Shown here: positions 26,965 through 39,026 of the stretch, one piece after another
Layout of the letters: the number at the start of each line of letters is the position of its first letter
Numbering within the stretch: position 1 is the first letter of the stretch
Source: Aphis gossypii
Lineage: Eukaryota > Arthropoda > Insecta > Hemiptera > Aphididae
Length of the DNA: 64,000 bases
Direction of reading: 5' to 3'
Assembly (NCBI RefSeq): GCF_020184175.1
Contig: NC_065533.1
Coordinates: 42,694,351-42,758,350, forward strand
Notes under the pieces: model-generated
Databases searched by the model: none
Told to the model about the DNA's origin: nothing
Seen by the model: only the letters and a program-made list of their open reading frames with translations
Translations under genes and position numbers: made by a program

Positions 26965-28400
26965 ATTATTGTGTAATTTATTTGAGCTAATTAATTACTC
27001 TTTCTGTTATACAATATTGTTTCATTATCAAATTTCACACTGTGTATTTAACCTAACCTTTTAACGGCTAAAAAAAAAGTAGTCCCTTATGCTGTGACTT
27101 TGAAAGTTGTATTGTGTTTATTACATTAAAAATAGAAGTATACGAGTTTAATTAATATTTAGATCCTTTAAATAATTGACGCAATTATTTGGTTATCTAA
27201 TGAACAATTTTTTTTTAATATTTTCATTATCCCTTCCCAATATTATGTACATTTATAATATATTTATTTATTTAAATAAAACATTCCAAATAATAATTCT
27301 TAACACATAAAATTATTCCAAAAATTATGTTACCTGCGTCATAACGTAAAGTAAAATATTGTGTAAAATATATATATTTTTAGTTTGTTATTGTTTTAAA
27401 TATCTATATTAAACTTATTTTATTATTTAAACACTAATTGATATATATACATACATATATATATTAAGTGTTGTGATAACTGATAATTGTTAATTTTTTT
27501 TTTTTTTTTGGCCGGATTTTTATTCTGGATACAGATTTGAACATAACTAATGTTTTGCCCTTTCTTTTTATGTAAATACCAAATATTAATGAATATTGTG
27601 TTGGAGTTATATGTTTACTAGTCGTTTATAATATATATTCATATGATTATAATTATTGTTTATCAATTTATCATCATTATCATTATTATTTTATTATTAT
27701 TACTTTCGTTATAATTATTTAGTCTATTTTATAAACAAAAATTGGCTCGAGATGTTTTAATGTTTAAATTTAATATTTTTGTTGTCGATATTACAGAATA
27801 TTTATGGGAATTAATGTTTTAGTATTTGTTACACTTATAAATAAATATATGAATACATATTATACATATATGTTTCTGCAAACGCCTTTCACGTGGCATT
27901 TTGAAAATAGTATTATGATAGTTTGAGAACCTTATTTAAATATTTGATGTATAATTCTTATAGATATGTAAGTTTATTATGAGGATAAAAGTTTAAAATT
28001 GATGTGATAATATTTTGTTTTTATTTTAAACTTAGTATAGATTAAATTTACCTAAATGGGCAACATATTGTATAAGATTACCTTCTGTTCCTTGTATTGT
28101 TCATTATTTTAATAATAAATATAACAAAGTTAGTACTCTTCTATAAATAATAATAATAAAAAAAAAAATGAAATATGTTGATTTGTATTCAAATTCACAG
28201 TATAGCCCACAATGTATAAATCTAGTGTTGCCGATTTAGGTTTAATTAATCCATAATATACATTATTATTATGAAGCGAGTGCAAGATGAAAATTAATTT
28301 TAAAATCACATAAATATTATTTAATTTATAATTTTTTACATGATGATTAAAAGTATATTATGTCAATTAATAAATGCTTTATTTTATTAACACAAAATAT
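26965..28400 (+). other. Probable HDAC 3' UTR
   Basis: After the TAG at 26962-26964 there is no coding sequence. Candidate polyadenylation signals AATAAA occur at 27275-27280 and 28369-28374, with others in between. The stretch is rich in TTATT/ATTTA-like words, so alternative 3' ends are likely. Where the transcript really ends cannot be read from the sequence. Confidence 0.5.
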
Positions 28401-28950
28401 TGGTGTATATTTTAAGAATATTATATTCTCATTTAGCAGATCACCTTGCATTTTCTACAGTTGTGTGTAGTGGTTATAAATTTGTTTTTATTTGTATGTA
28501 TACAGTGCTTATTTTAATTGTTAATTTTTGTTGTATTCTTTCTTTTGTTACTGTTTAAGAAAAAATGGTATTGCATTATGTTAAATTCATATTTGTCCAA
28601 ATGAAGTAAATGTTTTTTTTTCTAATGTAATAATTATCTTGACTTTTTATGTTTTCATTTGATTATTCTTCGTGAAATGGATTATATAGCTATTTAGTTT
28701 AAATTGAATTTGTATTAAAATTTAATTTTAAACCCTTAACAAATTACATGTATTAATTATATTTTTTCCCCCAAGTTGCTATCTGCCAAATAGAGCGTAC
28801 TATAATTTGTACATGAATCAATATTCTGAAATCTAGAGTTTTTATAGATAATTCTGAGTGTAAAAAAAATCAGCTTCAAACATGAGAGGTGCTCTAACTT
28901 CAGTAATGTTATCAACATCAAAAAAATACTACAAAATTTAAGAAAATAAA

Positions 28951-29050
28951 NNNNNNNNNNNNNNNNNNNNNNNNNNNNNNNNNNNNNNNNNNNNNNNNNN
29001 NNNNNNNNNNNNNNNNNNNNNNNNNNNNNNNNNNNNNNNNNNNNNNNNNN
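28951..29050. other. Assembly gap of 100 N
   Basis: Exactly 100 unknown bases, the conventional placeholder for a gap of unknown size. An open frame running across it is an artefact of translating N. Distances between the HDAC 3' end and the next gene are therefore not reliable. Confidence 0.99.
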
Positions 29051-29243
29051 CTATGACAATAATTGTACTGTTGAGCCACGAATAGTGCAGGAACAAAAAA
29101 AGTGAGGCCCCCGCAAAAATAAAAAATGTTAAAAATGGGCCCCTAATATATTGTTTTACCAAATATAACCCTATAACCAAAGGTCCCAAATTACTATGGG
29201 CTCCCCGCAACACGGGGTCTGCCGACCCTCAGTTATGCCACTG
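29051..29243. mobile_element. Truncated hAT-type MITE abutting the gap
   Basis: Read from the minus strand the block starts CAGTGGCATAACTGAG, the same kind of terminus as the MITEs at 14327 and 45823, and contains the short palindromic GC-rich stretch CCCCGTGTTGCGGGG. The opposite end would fall inside the N gap. Repeats of this kind are a likely cause of the assembly break. Confidence 0.5.
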
Positions 29244-29452
29244 GCCATAAAAAAAAATTATAACATAAACTTATTTTAACAAACAATATTGATTTCTTAA
29301 AAGATACTTAACAATTACTAGGATAAAAAAAATTATCATATTGGGTTAAATGATTTCTATCATACATCTTAGAAAATATATCAAAATATTATTTAAAATA
29401 GGAATTTACATATATGTACTTATATTATTAGATTAAATAACAAAATATGTTT

Positions 29453-32400
29453 TTAAGATAACAATAGTAATTTATTTTTAATATCATGCCTGACTTCCTC
29501 ATTTGGTATTATTAAATTTGCTGTAAAATTTGTTTTATCAGTTGTTGAGACTTGAATCACTAATGGAGCTTTATTGCAAGTCAAATAACCTAAGTCTAAC
29601 ATGTTATAGCAAAAATATTCTAATAATTTATTAGAATAGATGTCTTCAGTTGTTTTAAAAATTAGAGGGGGGATTGGTCGAGCAATAAATTGTTGTATAT
29701 TCAATAACGTTATATCTAAATCTTTTTCTGTCATCACTAAGTCTTGCATTATTGCTTTAATATGTTTATTTGAAAAGTTACGAAAAAAAGTTCCAAAGTC
29801 ACGCCAATAGTTATCAAGTTTTTTACGTTTTAGAGCATTTAAAATTGACCATATACAATATATTTGATTTTTTCTTTTTTCATTTACTGCAAATTTATTA
29901 TAAGCACCATAATAAGCTTTTACTTCTTTTACTGTTATTTGTATATTAATAAATTCTGGTTTTCTAAAAAGATATTCTAACTCATCATTAGTTAATCCAA
30001 AGTAATCAGTAAACTCATGACAGCTATAGAATTGTTTCATTTCTATACATACAGGAAGTATGCCATGAATAGCAAGGGAAGATTTTCCAGTCATAAAAGC
30101 TTGAAAAACATATTTTTTGTTATTTAAAAATAATAAAAATTGCTTCAAAAATGAAAAAATACATGTATACTCTTTAACCAAAGTATCTGCTGTAGTATCT
30201 GTATCTGTTACTATAAATGAGTCGAGATCATCAATAAGCACATAACACGGTTTATTAAAATGCTTTGATAAAAATTTACACAATGATCTAAGACCAATTA
30301 AAACATCATCAAAAACAGCCATTTTATATCTAGTACCGTCACACCAAAATTTACTTACAGCTCTCTGTTTTTTACTCAATTTAGTACTTTTTTTTAAATA
30401 ACTATGTAATTCAAAGGATTTGTGAATTATTTCTTTAGCTTCATCAATAGCCTCTGAATAACAACTTATTTCATCTTTTGTTTTAAACTTTGCATACAAA
30501 ACTGGATATTTTCCAAAGTGCTGATTCATTATCTTAGTTTCCCTATTTATCTTAAGGTTTCTAAATAGTTCATAATTACTAGTATCTGTTATTGGTGTTT
30601 CAGAGTCTGCTTTTGAAATTGGGTTTCCCAAAGAATCTACCTGAATTTCTAAGAAGTATTTAAGCATAGTTAGATTTGTCGATTTTCCATACTTGCGAGG
30701 AGCTAAGATTACTCTTCCTTGGACTATAATGTTTTCAAATACTTTTCTTATCATCAATGTTTTATCTATAAACCCTGTTGTTTGAAGGATTTTGATAAAA
30801 TCGGACGAGGAAAAGTTGAAACTAGCATTTTCTTCATTTGAAATGATCTAAAAATGTGAACATTTCTTCAATGATTTGTAATTAATATTAAAATTTATAA
30901 ATTTACCTCTATATTGTCTACGTTATTCTGAATTGATGCATTACAATCATAGCAGTAGGAGCAGCGAATATTTAACTGAAAATAAGTAAGCATATATTTT
31001 ATGCACAATATTTATAATGATAATAATTAGGTGTTAAGTAAAAGTAGGTTTTAATTAGAAAATATTTTTCGGCAATGTAATGTATGTACGCTTATTAAAA
31101 AAATCAAAAATACCTAACAAATCGTCAAATTTTTTTAGTTTTTTTTTAACTAACCATTTTTTTTGTATTAGCTTCTAGCATTAACTATTATAGCTCAACA
31201 ATTAAAATATATAAATACGATATAGTTAACATTATTAAACAAAATTATAAATATATACATGCTTGTAAATAATGTTGAAATATTTTTGTGCATTTTATTT
31301 TCATGTTACACTATTTAAGTTTTAATGATAGGTATTAATATTTAAATTAATTAGTTTGAAATTTTTATTCATTTATAATCGTTAAAATAAAGCTCAACAA
31401 TTTTTAATTCAAATAACTATTATGTTTATTATTATAATTCATAGTATAAAGTTTGAATGTATTGGAACAAAAAGTAATAGAAAACTTTGATGAGATTGCA
31501 GGTGTTCAAGAATCAAATAATGAAGACTGCGTAAAACTGTGTAGTTAATTGCCACATCTTTAGAAATGAAAATAAATATACTAAAAGCTTTTCATATTCA
31601 TTCGAAAATTGAAAATAAATCCAGGAAAAAAATGGCAGAAGTAAAGATATACATGATTAAAAAAAGTATGATGGATAATACATATAAAGAAAGCTGAAAT
31701 TAACAGGCAAATTTGTAAATGCTAATTGGACTGATGATAACTGATAAGATTTATAAGAAGGATAGTGAAAATTAATAGAAATATATTTTTTAAAGCAAGA
31801 GTTTTTGTTCATAAAGTATAAATATGTTTAAGATTAATTATTTAAAACAGTGATATTCTATCATTAATAATAGTGAGAGATATAGCGGAAAGAAGGTATA
31901 TTTTTTGGGAGGAAAGTAAATTTTTTGTGTCAAAAAGGATATTAACCAGTGGTGTAACACAAAAGCTAATGACCCCCTTAAACAAAGTAATTAACATCAT
32001 TAAATAGAGTTGTAAGAAGTTCATAAAAAATAAACATATAAGATCATAATTATTTTACTTCAAATAAATTTATTTAAAATAAAAGCATGCTTATTTAAAA
32101 ATGGACTTTTTGAGTATTTATTAGAATATATAAAAATAATTTGTTAATATTTTTTTATGTCATAATATAAATACTGGTGGCCCTGTTGTATGCTCAGAAC
32201 AAAATATACCATTGAACATAACTTGTAAGGAAAGTTATAAATAATGAAAATATTAAATAGATAAATACCTATGGAAAATTAATAAGTACTTACTATATTT
32301 GAAATTTTTAAAAATTCCGGTTCCTCTTCATCTTCCATGTTGAAAAATAAATATACAGTGTTCCACAAATCGTTGACACGTTCGGTTACAATTTTTACAG

Positions 32401-32829
32401 CATTATTGATCAATGTACTGCATTTCTTTTCATTTACTCTATCCTATAGGTATTTTTTAAAAACAAATGTGAAAAATTATACAGTGTTAATAAAGATGGT
32501 TTGGTATAATGGTATATGTATAATAGACAAAAGCTTACATCAATTTTCTTTAGTAAAAGGTCAATTATATGCATTTCGATTTTCAATTGATGCATCATAT
32601 CAAGTTTAGTTATTGTTCCTTCAGCAATTTGAATATCAATTTCTTTGCGATTATCATTCATTTCTCGTAAATATCTAAAATTAACATTTACAAGTATTAT
32701 GTTAGTTAATGTATAAAATATGTAACAACTATAGTACATTGAAACTTACATTAGTGCTGATTCATTAGTAGCATTATAAGTCATCTTGAAACTACGTGTG
32801 AAACCTCTCAAGTATTTTATTGATGCCAT
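29453..32829 (-). CDS. AAA-ATPase-like domain protein, 5 coding exons, 609 aa
   Basis: Minus-strand exons: 32750-32829, 32539-32674, 32294-32443, 30907-30975, 29453-30847. All junctions are GT-AG and in frame (1830 nt). Residues 1-122 are helical and charged with no recognised domain. Residues 127-133 form a C-x2-C-x2-C cluster. Residues about 155-609 match the predicted AAA-ATPase family (Pfam PF09820): FIDKT entry motif, Walker A RKYGKST (K200), Walker B VLIDDLDSF (D351/D352), FGLTNDELEYLF, and a terminal GYLT..IPNEEVR module. Bacterial relatives usually continue into a PD-(D/E)XK nuclease (PF08011); here the stop follows directly. Walker B has Asp where Glu is usual. The cellular role is unknown, and ATP binding or hydrolysis is inferred only. 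The exon model is well supported; the start is the first ATG after a plausible acceptor at 32849. Multiple introns argue against bacterial contamination. Confidence 0.85.
30976..32293 (-). other. Long intron 3 of the AAA-ATPase-like gene
   Basis: A 1318-nt intron between coding exons 3 and 4, while the other introns of this gene are 59-95 nt. It contains AT-rich sequence and, near 31947-31987, a CAGTGGTGTAACAC block resembling one end of a hAT MITE without a detectable partner. The stretch 31440-31830 has a different, purine-rich texture and may be an old insertion, but I recognise no protein in it. Confidence 0.6.
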
Positions 32830-32848
32830 AATATTGATGTTGATTATT

Positions 32849-33369
32849 CTATATTGAAAACAAATGAATTGAATTTCAAAAATTAAAATATATAATAAAC
32901 AGTGCTTATTAAACACATTTTAAATAAATATGTGAAGGGGCATAATATTATAGTTGTATTAAGTTGAATACATTTTTATTTTTTGGCAATAAATCAATAT
33001 TTATTCTATAAAGGTACCTTAAGGGTGTGGACATATTTATGGTACTATTACACCAGCCATCAGCTAATTTAATAATGTAAATGCAATATTTATTGTATTT
33101 ACAATTAAAAGTACCTACTGGAGGTTAGATAAACAAGTTTTGAAGCCCTTCGGCACACTGTTCAACTGCTTTGTAAAGCAAATCTCTAACCAATTACGCA
33201 TCATTGACTATAGTGCTATTGGTTTAAAATTGATTCAAAAGACAATTGCACGAGAACAGTTGGAAACTGATCTCTAATCATTCTTGTTTCAGTTAAAAAG
33301 TGTGCGGCTAACTATTATGTTGTATATTTGTATGTAAAAATTAAGCAAATTATCGTATGCATGACTTAC
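32849..33369 (-). other. 5' UTR intron of the AAA-ATPase-like gene
   Basis: On the minus strand it would run from the GTAAGTC donor at 33369 to the TTTTCAATATAG acceptor at 32849, which lies 19 nt upstream of the start codon. No other feature is visible inside. Confidence 0.5.
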
Positions 33370-33750
33370 TTGCGTTGAATGGAAAACGAGAAACCAAGAA
33401 AAACGAAATTCCTATTGTCGGCGGCGGTGGTTTCTGAAGGTGACCGTTCGATAGAACCCTGTCTACATAAATGAGAATACTGTTGCCTGTAGTGGTGACT
33501 GGTGCCTGCGTCTTGTGTGACTGAGCGCTCCCAAATGGTGGGATTTTGAACAACATAGTCATCTACAAGTATCTCCCTGCCGAAAACACCGGGTGGTCTG
33601 CACCGAGATTAAATTCCTTGGTGGAAACCGTGTATCGTTAACGTGGCAACTACTCGCATAACCCCCTTCAACTACCACTCGCTACTGGTCCACCCGCTGC
33701 TCACAATATATTTTATTCCCTCGGTGGGGTGGAATTCGGGCGGCCCCGTC
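33370..33750 (-). promoter_or_regulatory. Putative promoter and untranslated first exon of the AAA-ATPase-like gene
   Basis: A GC-richer island directly upstream of the AAA-ATPase-like gene, ending (minus strand) in a consensus donor, CGCAA followed by GTAAGTC. A 70-codon minus-strand frame here closes almost at once after splicing to 32848, so it is probably an upstream ORF or chance. The transcription start is not defined by the sequence, but the island spans about 33370-33750. Confidence 0.5.
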
Positions 33751-34076
33751 TCAATACAAAAGATCGATTGTGAATGATGAAAATAACAAACAACCTGGCG
33801 CGTTCGTCTTTTCCTGTTGTTATTTAATGCAACCAAATTATTTTGTATGCGTGTACCGACGTTCGTCACAAGGAAAAATAAGCGGATAATATGAAACCAA
33901 TATAATAAAATTGTATGCCCAATATTATACATTTTTTCATTAAAAAAAAAATAATGTATATAATATTAAAAATATTATATTTCACTTATATTTTATATTT
34001 GTGTACATTAAAAATAAATAATATTCCATAGCATTTATGCATTATTATAATAATTATAATAGGTTGTCTAATTAAA
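33751..34076. other. Intergenic, nothing recognised
   Basis: AT-rich sequence between the putative promoter island and the MULE-like element. No coding or RNA signal seen. Confidence 0.5.
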
Positions 34077-35360
34077 TGGTTCCTAATTAGTATGAAGCGA
34101 TAGACCGTTAGATAAAATTTAAATAATTGTTCCGAGGACTCCCTTTTTCGTTATATCCTCTCGTTGCCCGTACCAACGGTTTAGTCGTAATGTACAGTTG
34201 TACAGACAGGCACCCGAGAATTTAGCCACATCTTAACTACCTGTTTTGTATAAAATATTTGTTAACATTTTTCTACCCGGAGATTGGGCCACAAATTAAA
34301 TCTATATTTTTAAAGTGTACCTGGAGATTGGGCCATAAAAGTATAGCAAACAAATATACTATTAATACGATTATAATATAATGTTTATTAACTAATTATT
34401 ATTTTTTTAACATATAAAAATACAATTCGTCAAATAATTAATATATTTTTTAAAATACTTCCATACAGATTTAATTAATTTAATATACAACAAGGTCCAT
34501 AAAATTAGTCAAATATGAAATAATTTTTTTAAAGAATGCAAATACTCATTTTACAGATATAATATAAGGGCCATAAAGTTAGTCAAAAAATAAATAATAT
34601 GAAAAAAGCCTTTTCTATAGGTACATAAAAATATAATACAAAACATTTAGATCCATAAAGTCAGATAAATAATAAATAATATGAAATAATTTTTTTCTAA
34701 TATAATATTTAAAAATATAATTTTTTTTTAAGCAACATAATACAGATTGTAAACATTCAAATTGGGTTTTTTCCTTTCTTCATATTTTTTAATTTCATTA
34801 AGAACAAAATTTTGTCGAACTAAAGTTCGTTTTCTTGTTTTTCTTGTTAATTGTTCCTATACTTCTAATCTTAATATAAACTTCTGATTGAAGTTGCAAT
34901 AAAACATTTAAAAAATTATGTATATTTGTATGTGACATATTAAAGAAATTATTTTTGAAATGTGAATGAAAAGACTCGACGGCATTTGTAGTTCGAGTTA
35001 GATTTCATAATCTTTGCATACTACGCGTATGACTATTTTTATCCATTTAATTTGATGACAATTGATAATTTTATGTCATAAGATATTGGATAATTTATTA
35101 CCTTTTAATAAGGCATACGAAGTCGCTTTGAGTAAAGTTTCGTATGCGCTGCAGTATTAGGAATTGTATCAATTTATGTAAAAATATGTATTATATTAAA
35201 TATTATTTTATTACAATTTAAAATGTAATAGTGGCTCAATCACCGTGTCTGCCTATTATAAATTTAAAATTTTAGTGGCCCAATTACCGTATACCTTTGG
35301 AAAAAAGGTGAATTGTGGCCCAATTTCCGGGCGCCCGTACAGACCACTAATTAGGAACCA
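34077..35360 (-). mobile_element. Degenerate MULE-type DNA transposon
   Basis: The 15-bp ends are exact inverted repeats (TGGTTCCTAATTAGT at the left; its complement at 35346-35360). Further inward, related words recur near both ends in opposite orientation (CCCGGAGATTGGGCCAC and GTGGCCCAATTTCCGGG). On the minus strand around 34830-35030 a frame reads RTTNAVESFHSHF and then MSHTNIHNFLNVLLQLQSE, which resembles the C-terminal part of MULE-superfamily transposases. An in-frame TGA replaces the expected Trp just upstream, and the rest of the transposase is missing or decayed. No clean target-site duplication was found. It is non-autonomous. Confidence 0.7.
34830..35030 (-). pseudogene. MULE transposase C-terminal fragment (broken)
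   Basis: Readable blocks are RTTNAVESFHSHF, NFFNMSHTNIHNF and LNVLLQLQSE, followed by a basic tail. The TTNAVESFH core is typical of insect MULE transposases. A premature stop (minus-strand TGA within RL*NLTRTT) and the absence of upstream catalytic-domain sequence make it nonfunctional. Confidence 0.6.
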
Positions 35361-38300
35361 CTGGTTTATTAACTCATAAAATGGAATTTGAATATCTTCT
35401 TTTATTTAATTTTCGAAGTAAACCTTCTAAAAATAACATATTACAAAAAATTGTATCATGTTTTTATTTTATGTTTTTGCCAAACTTAAGCTCCAATAGA
35501 CCAATACTATAAGACATACAATTATAGCGGCTGTACTTAATTACGAAATTACGAATTTCGTAAATTTGTATAATGTGCTGATGACTATTTATAGTATACA
35601 TAATTATAATTGTACCTAATGTATTATAATGAAATATCTAACTACATTTTTTAATGAACATAAAAAAAAAGTACATGCATTTATTAAAATATATTTTTAA
35701 GCTTATTCTAAAAACAATATTTAATAAAACGTATTTAAAAAAAAAAAATCTACAAAACCCCCTTTATACTAATATATGAGACTCATATTTTTGCCGATTT
35801 TCTCATATATTTTGTAACTTTGTATTGGTCTAGTGATCTAGTCACTCAAGTGATTGTCGATTTAATTTTAAAAAAATCGATTTTGTAGTCGATTTTCAAT
35901 TTTTTAAATCGATTGTATCTAGGTGATTTTATCATTGAATCGATTTCTTTCATTCCGATTTAAATCGATTCACTTTCAATAATTGCCCATCATTAATATG
36001 AGTCATATTTGCTCATCAAAGCATAGACATAAATATGGTTAAAAATCTAGAAAGTGAATAATATAATAATATTATAATTCATTAGGTATACTGACAACTG
36101 TCACTATATAGGTATGTAATTAAATTGGAATTTAATGATATATCATTGTAAACGAAAAACGTTTCTAATGAGCGGAAACGATTTATTTGCTTATCGCTAA
36201 GTAATCTTTAATCAATTTAATTACATATAAATTGATATTTTATCGTTTCTCCTAAAAAATAATTATTGTCTCTTCTTAATTGTATGCAGAAAACGCTGTA
36301 GGTACGCGTTCGTACATTATAACCGGTAGTAAAATAATAATTTACATTATAACTAAATTCAATTTGAAATGTCGTTTAATAGCAATTTCCATTGATATTA
36401 TTATATTAATTGTCTAATATAAATGGAATCGCATATTGTATTAAGTCGTTAAGAATATATTTTCCTATTACTAAGTATATTTTTTCAAGAACGCTTAAAA
36501 ATATTACAAATTAAAATTATATCATAAACTCGATTACATGTAGAAATTTACATTAAAAAAAAATAATTTAATGTATTATATGTATTTTAATTTAACTACA
36601 TTTATATTAATATAAATATTATATTATATTATGATAATGTCTACCTAATGATATACTAACACTACCAAAACTTAGTACCCATATAATATCATGTTATAAA
36701 ATATGAACGAAGTATGCACATTATATTTGGACTATTAGGTGTATCGTATATGTTATAAAATCATATGGGTGTATTTATAAAGCCGTAAATAATTTAAGCC
36801 AACAGTTTTAAATGTTTTTGAGCGCAAAGGTGATGTGTGTGTGTTTTTTTCGTATAGCCGTAAGCGTAAAGATAAAAAGACAGTAGTCGTGTTTGCGGCG
36901 ACGATAACATATGTCCCATTGTCCGAAGGGTATACGTGTTCGGTTGTACCTTCCGGTGTACGTTAGGTATCAAGGTACTTATAGGTACATGCATTATAAA
37001 CAAATATAAACCATTGTCAAAGGCCACAGCAGACGGTCAACATATACGCATTATGTTAAGGTACAAGACGATATTATTGTAGTATTTTACACGTGTGTAC
37101 GACATTGTAGAATATATAAAATAATATATAATCCGTAAAAATATAAAGAGCAGGAAATACTGCAGTGCTGTTTCTTGACTTAAAGAAACGTATTGTAATT
37201 CTACATTACAGGATGCGTAATTTAGTGGTCCGATTTCGTTTTTAGAGCTGAGCTGTGACCTAAATCGTACACGTATGACAAGCGTTTCCGTCCTTTTTGT
37301 GTCCTAAGCGATTTATATGGCTTAGGTACTGTCATACCTGCCCACAGACCACCTGCAAGATCAAGCCTACGCTTACAATCAAAATAAAAGAATAAACTAT
37401 AATAAACATAATATTGGAATTACGTATATTCGAAGAGACGTTTTTGCCACCAAAACACGAGACCACGTCTACACTCTACAGCTATCTGAAATAAAAATTG
37501 TACCTGTTTAATTCGAATGTCATCAAAATATAATAATAATTCGAAATTAAGAACTAAAATATTTGGTGCACCACAACTGTGAATACATTGTGACAATTTT
37601 ATAATATATCACTTCAACCCTAACTCCGCACATGATTTTTATATATTTTTATTGTTTAAATACAATATATTATATACAAGATATAAAAAAAATGGCGATT
37701 CGCACCCACGAACTTATACTTTGCAAATCAATTGTAAAAACGTGGCGATTAGCGCACGAACTTTTGTGTTATGGATCAACGCTGGAAAAAAGACTAAATC
37801 TTATAATAACAATGTTACACGGCCGACGCAGACGGACAGAAAGACATAAAAATGCGGCTGATTGCGCTTCCTCGCGCGTAATCTTACTATATTATATAGT
37901 TCACAAATGCAAATTTAAACAATAATATAAATGAACAATAAAATGTGTGTGTGTGTGTGTGTGTATCGGTCGGCGGCGGGATGTATAATGTATTATGGAA
38001 CTAACAATAATGATGTTGCATTTCGGGCGGCAACACATGTTTATCTTTTAGACATTTTCGCTCTAGGCAGGAAATCTACAGGAGGCCGGTGCGTATGTGT
38101 ATATTGTACGATAATAATCAGTACGATACACCTATTTTATTTTATATATATTATATATTGTGTACTGCGAAGAACCTACATTATAAATTAATTGTATTAA
38201 TGATTTCTAACGAAATACGTATCACTGGGGTCGAACAATTAATCTGACCGTTTCAGATTCTGGAGAATATTGCGCTATTGAGAAAATTTTTAGTGCTGTT

Positions 38301-38860
38301 GGAAACATATTTTTATATTGTTGCTAATATTATAACAATATTATTATGGGCGAGGGTGGTTGGTGAAATGGCTCGAAAATAATATTTTTCAAAAATCAAA
38401 AACCATCGATGTCATCAATTTGTGGGAATTACCTATGTATTTTAGTGAAGTGATTTTCAAATTTTATATATTACATGTTAAATTATTTTACCAATTAGGT
38501 ATATTATGTATTATTTTTTGAAAGTCGATTACCTTATCGATACTTGCGCTTACACTGAAAATAAACATAGTTCTCATGCACTTGTAAGTTGTATGACTTA
38601 GTATTATGTTTATTGTATAATACACTATTTAGTATTTATATGCGTTATAAATATAACATTATAATACCTAGGTAAAAAATTAATATTAATAGGTAAAAAA
38701 ATTATACCGGGTCTTGGTTTCTTTCCATTACGAGTATATGATGCGTTTAAATTTTTCATTAAAATATATATTTATACACCATATTTTGTCCATAACATAA
38801 TATCATATATTTAGGTACTTATACATAAATAACCTCTAAAAGCATTATTCCAAAAATAAT
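35361..38860. other. Intergenic, no gene recognised
   Basis: AT-rich DNA with scattered CpG-containing patches at about 36.8-37.0, 37.2-37.5 and 37.7-38.1 kb. Several ORFs of 65-97 codons lie here on both strands, but their translations show no family motif and overlap one another in different frames, so I do not call them. A GT microsatellite lies at 37944-37964. Confidence 0.5.
37944..37964. repeat. (GT)n microsatellite
   Basis: About ten uninterrupted TG/GT dinucleotides. They create the run of Val/Cys codons in overlapping frames, which is a sign those frames are not genuine. Confidence 0.9.
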
Positions 38861-38872
38861 TATTTTTCAAAA

Positions 38873-39026
38873 AACTCGAGAAAAAATTGGGGGCACATTG
38901 AATACACCTCTTCAGCAATCAGCCTCGATATAATCACATTCTTCTATGCCTTGCCATTTAATCCAGTGCATTAGTTGGCTGCTGGAATCGTTAGAGCCAA
39001 CAATTTTTTCGATTGACCTAGTACTG
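38873..39026 (-). pseudogene. HP1 chromoshadow-domain fragment (broken)
   Basis: The minus strand reads IEKIVGSNDSSSQLMHWIKW and then QGIEECDYIEADC before a TGA, and continues in the same frame as VFNVPPIFSRVF. This matches the chromoshadow domain of heterochromatin protein 1 (Pfam PF01393) in order: EKI(I/L)GA.D..G.L.(F/M).IKWKG, then the IP..VI.FYEE end. At least one premature stop, and probably a one-base shift near the end, break it. No chromodomain or intact upstream exon was found within 1 kb. It may be a relic of a duplicated or retrotransposed HP1-like gene; no poly(A) track lies in the right position. Confidence 0.5.

Noticed and set aside
28938..29213. 91-codon minus-strand frame across the N gap
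   Set aside because: A third of it is translated N; an artefact of the gap placeholder.
37632..38191. Three ORFs of 65-97 codons, some spanning a GT microsatellite
   Set aside because: Different frames overlap and the microsatellite supplies part of one translation; no motif.
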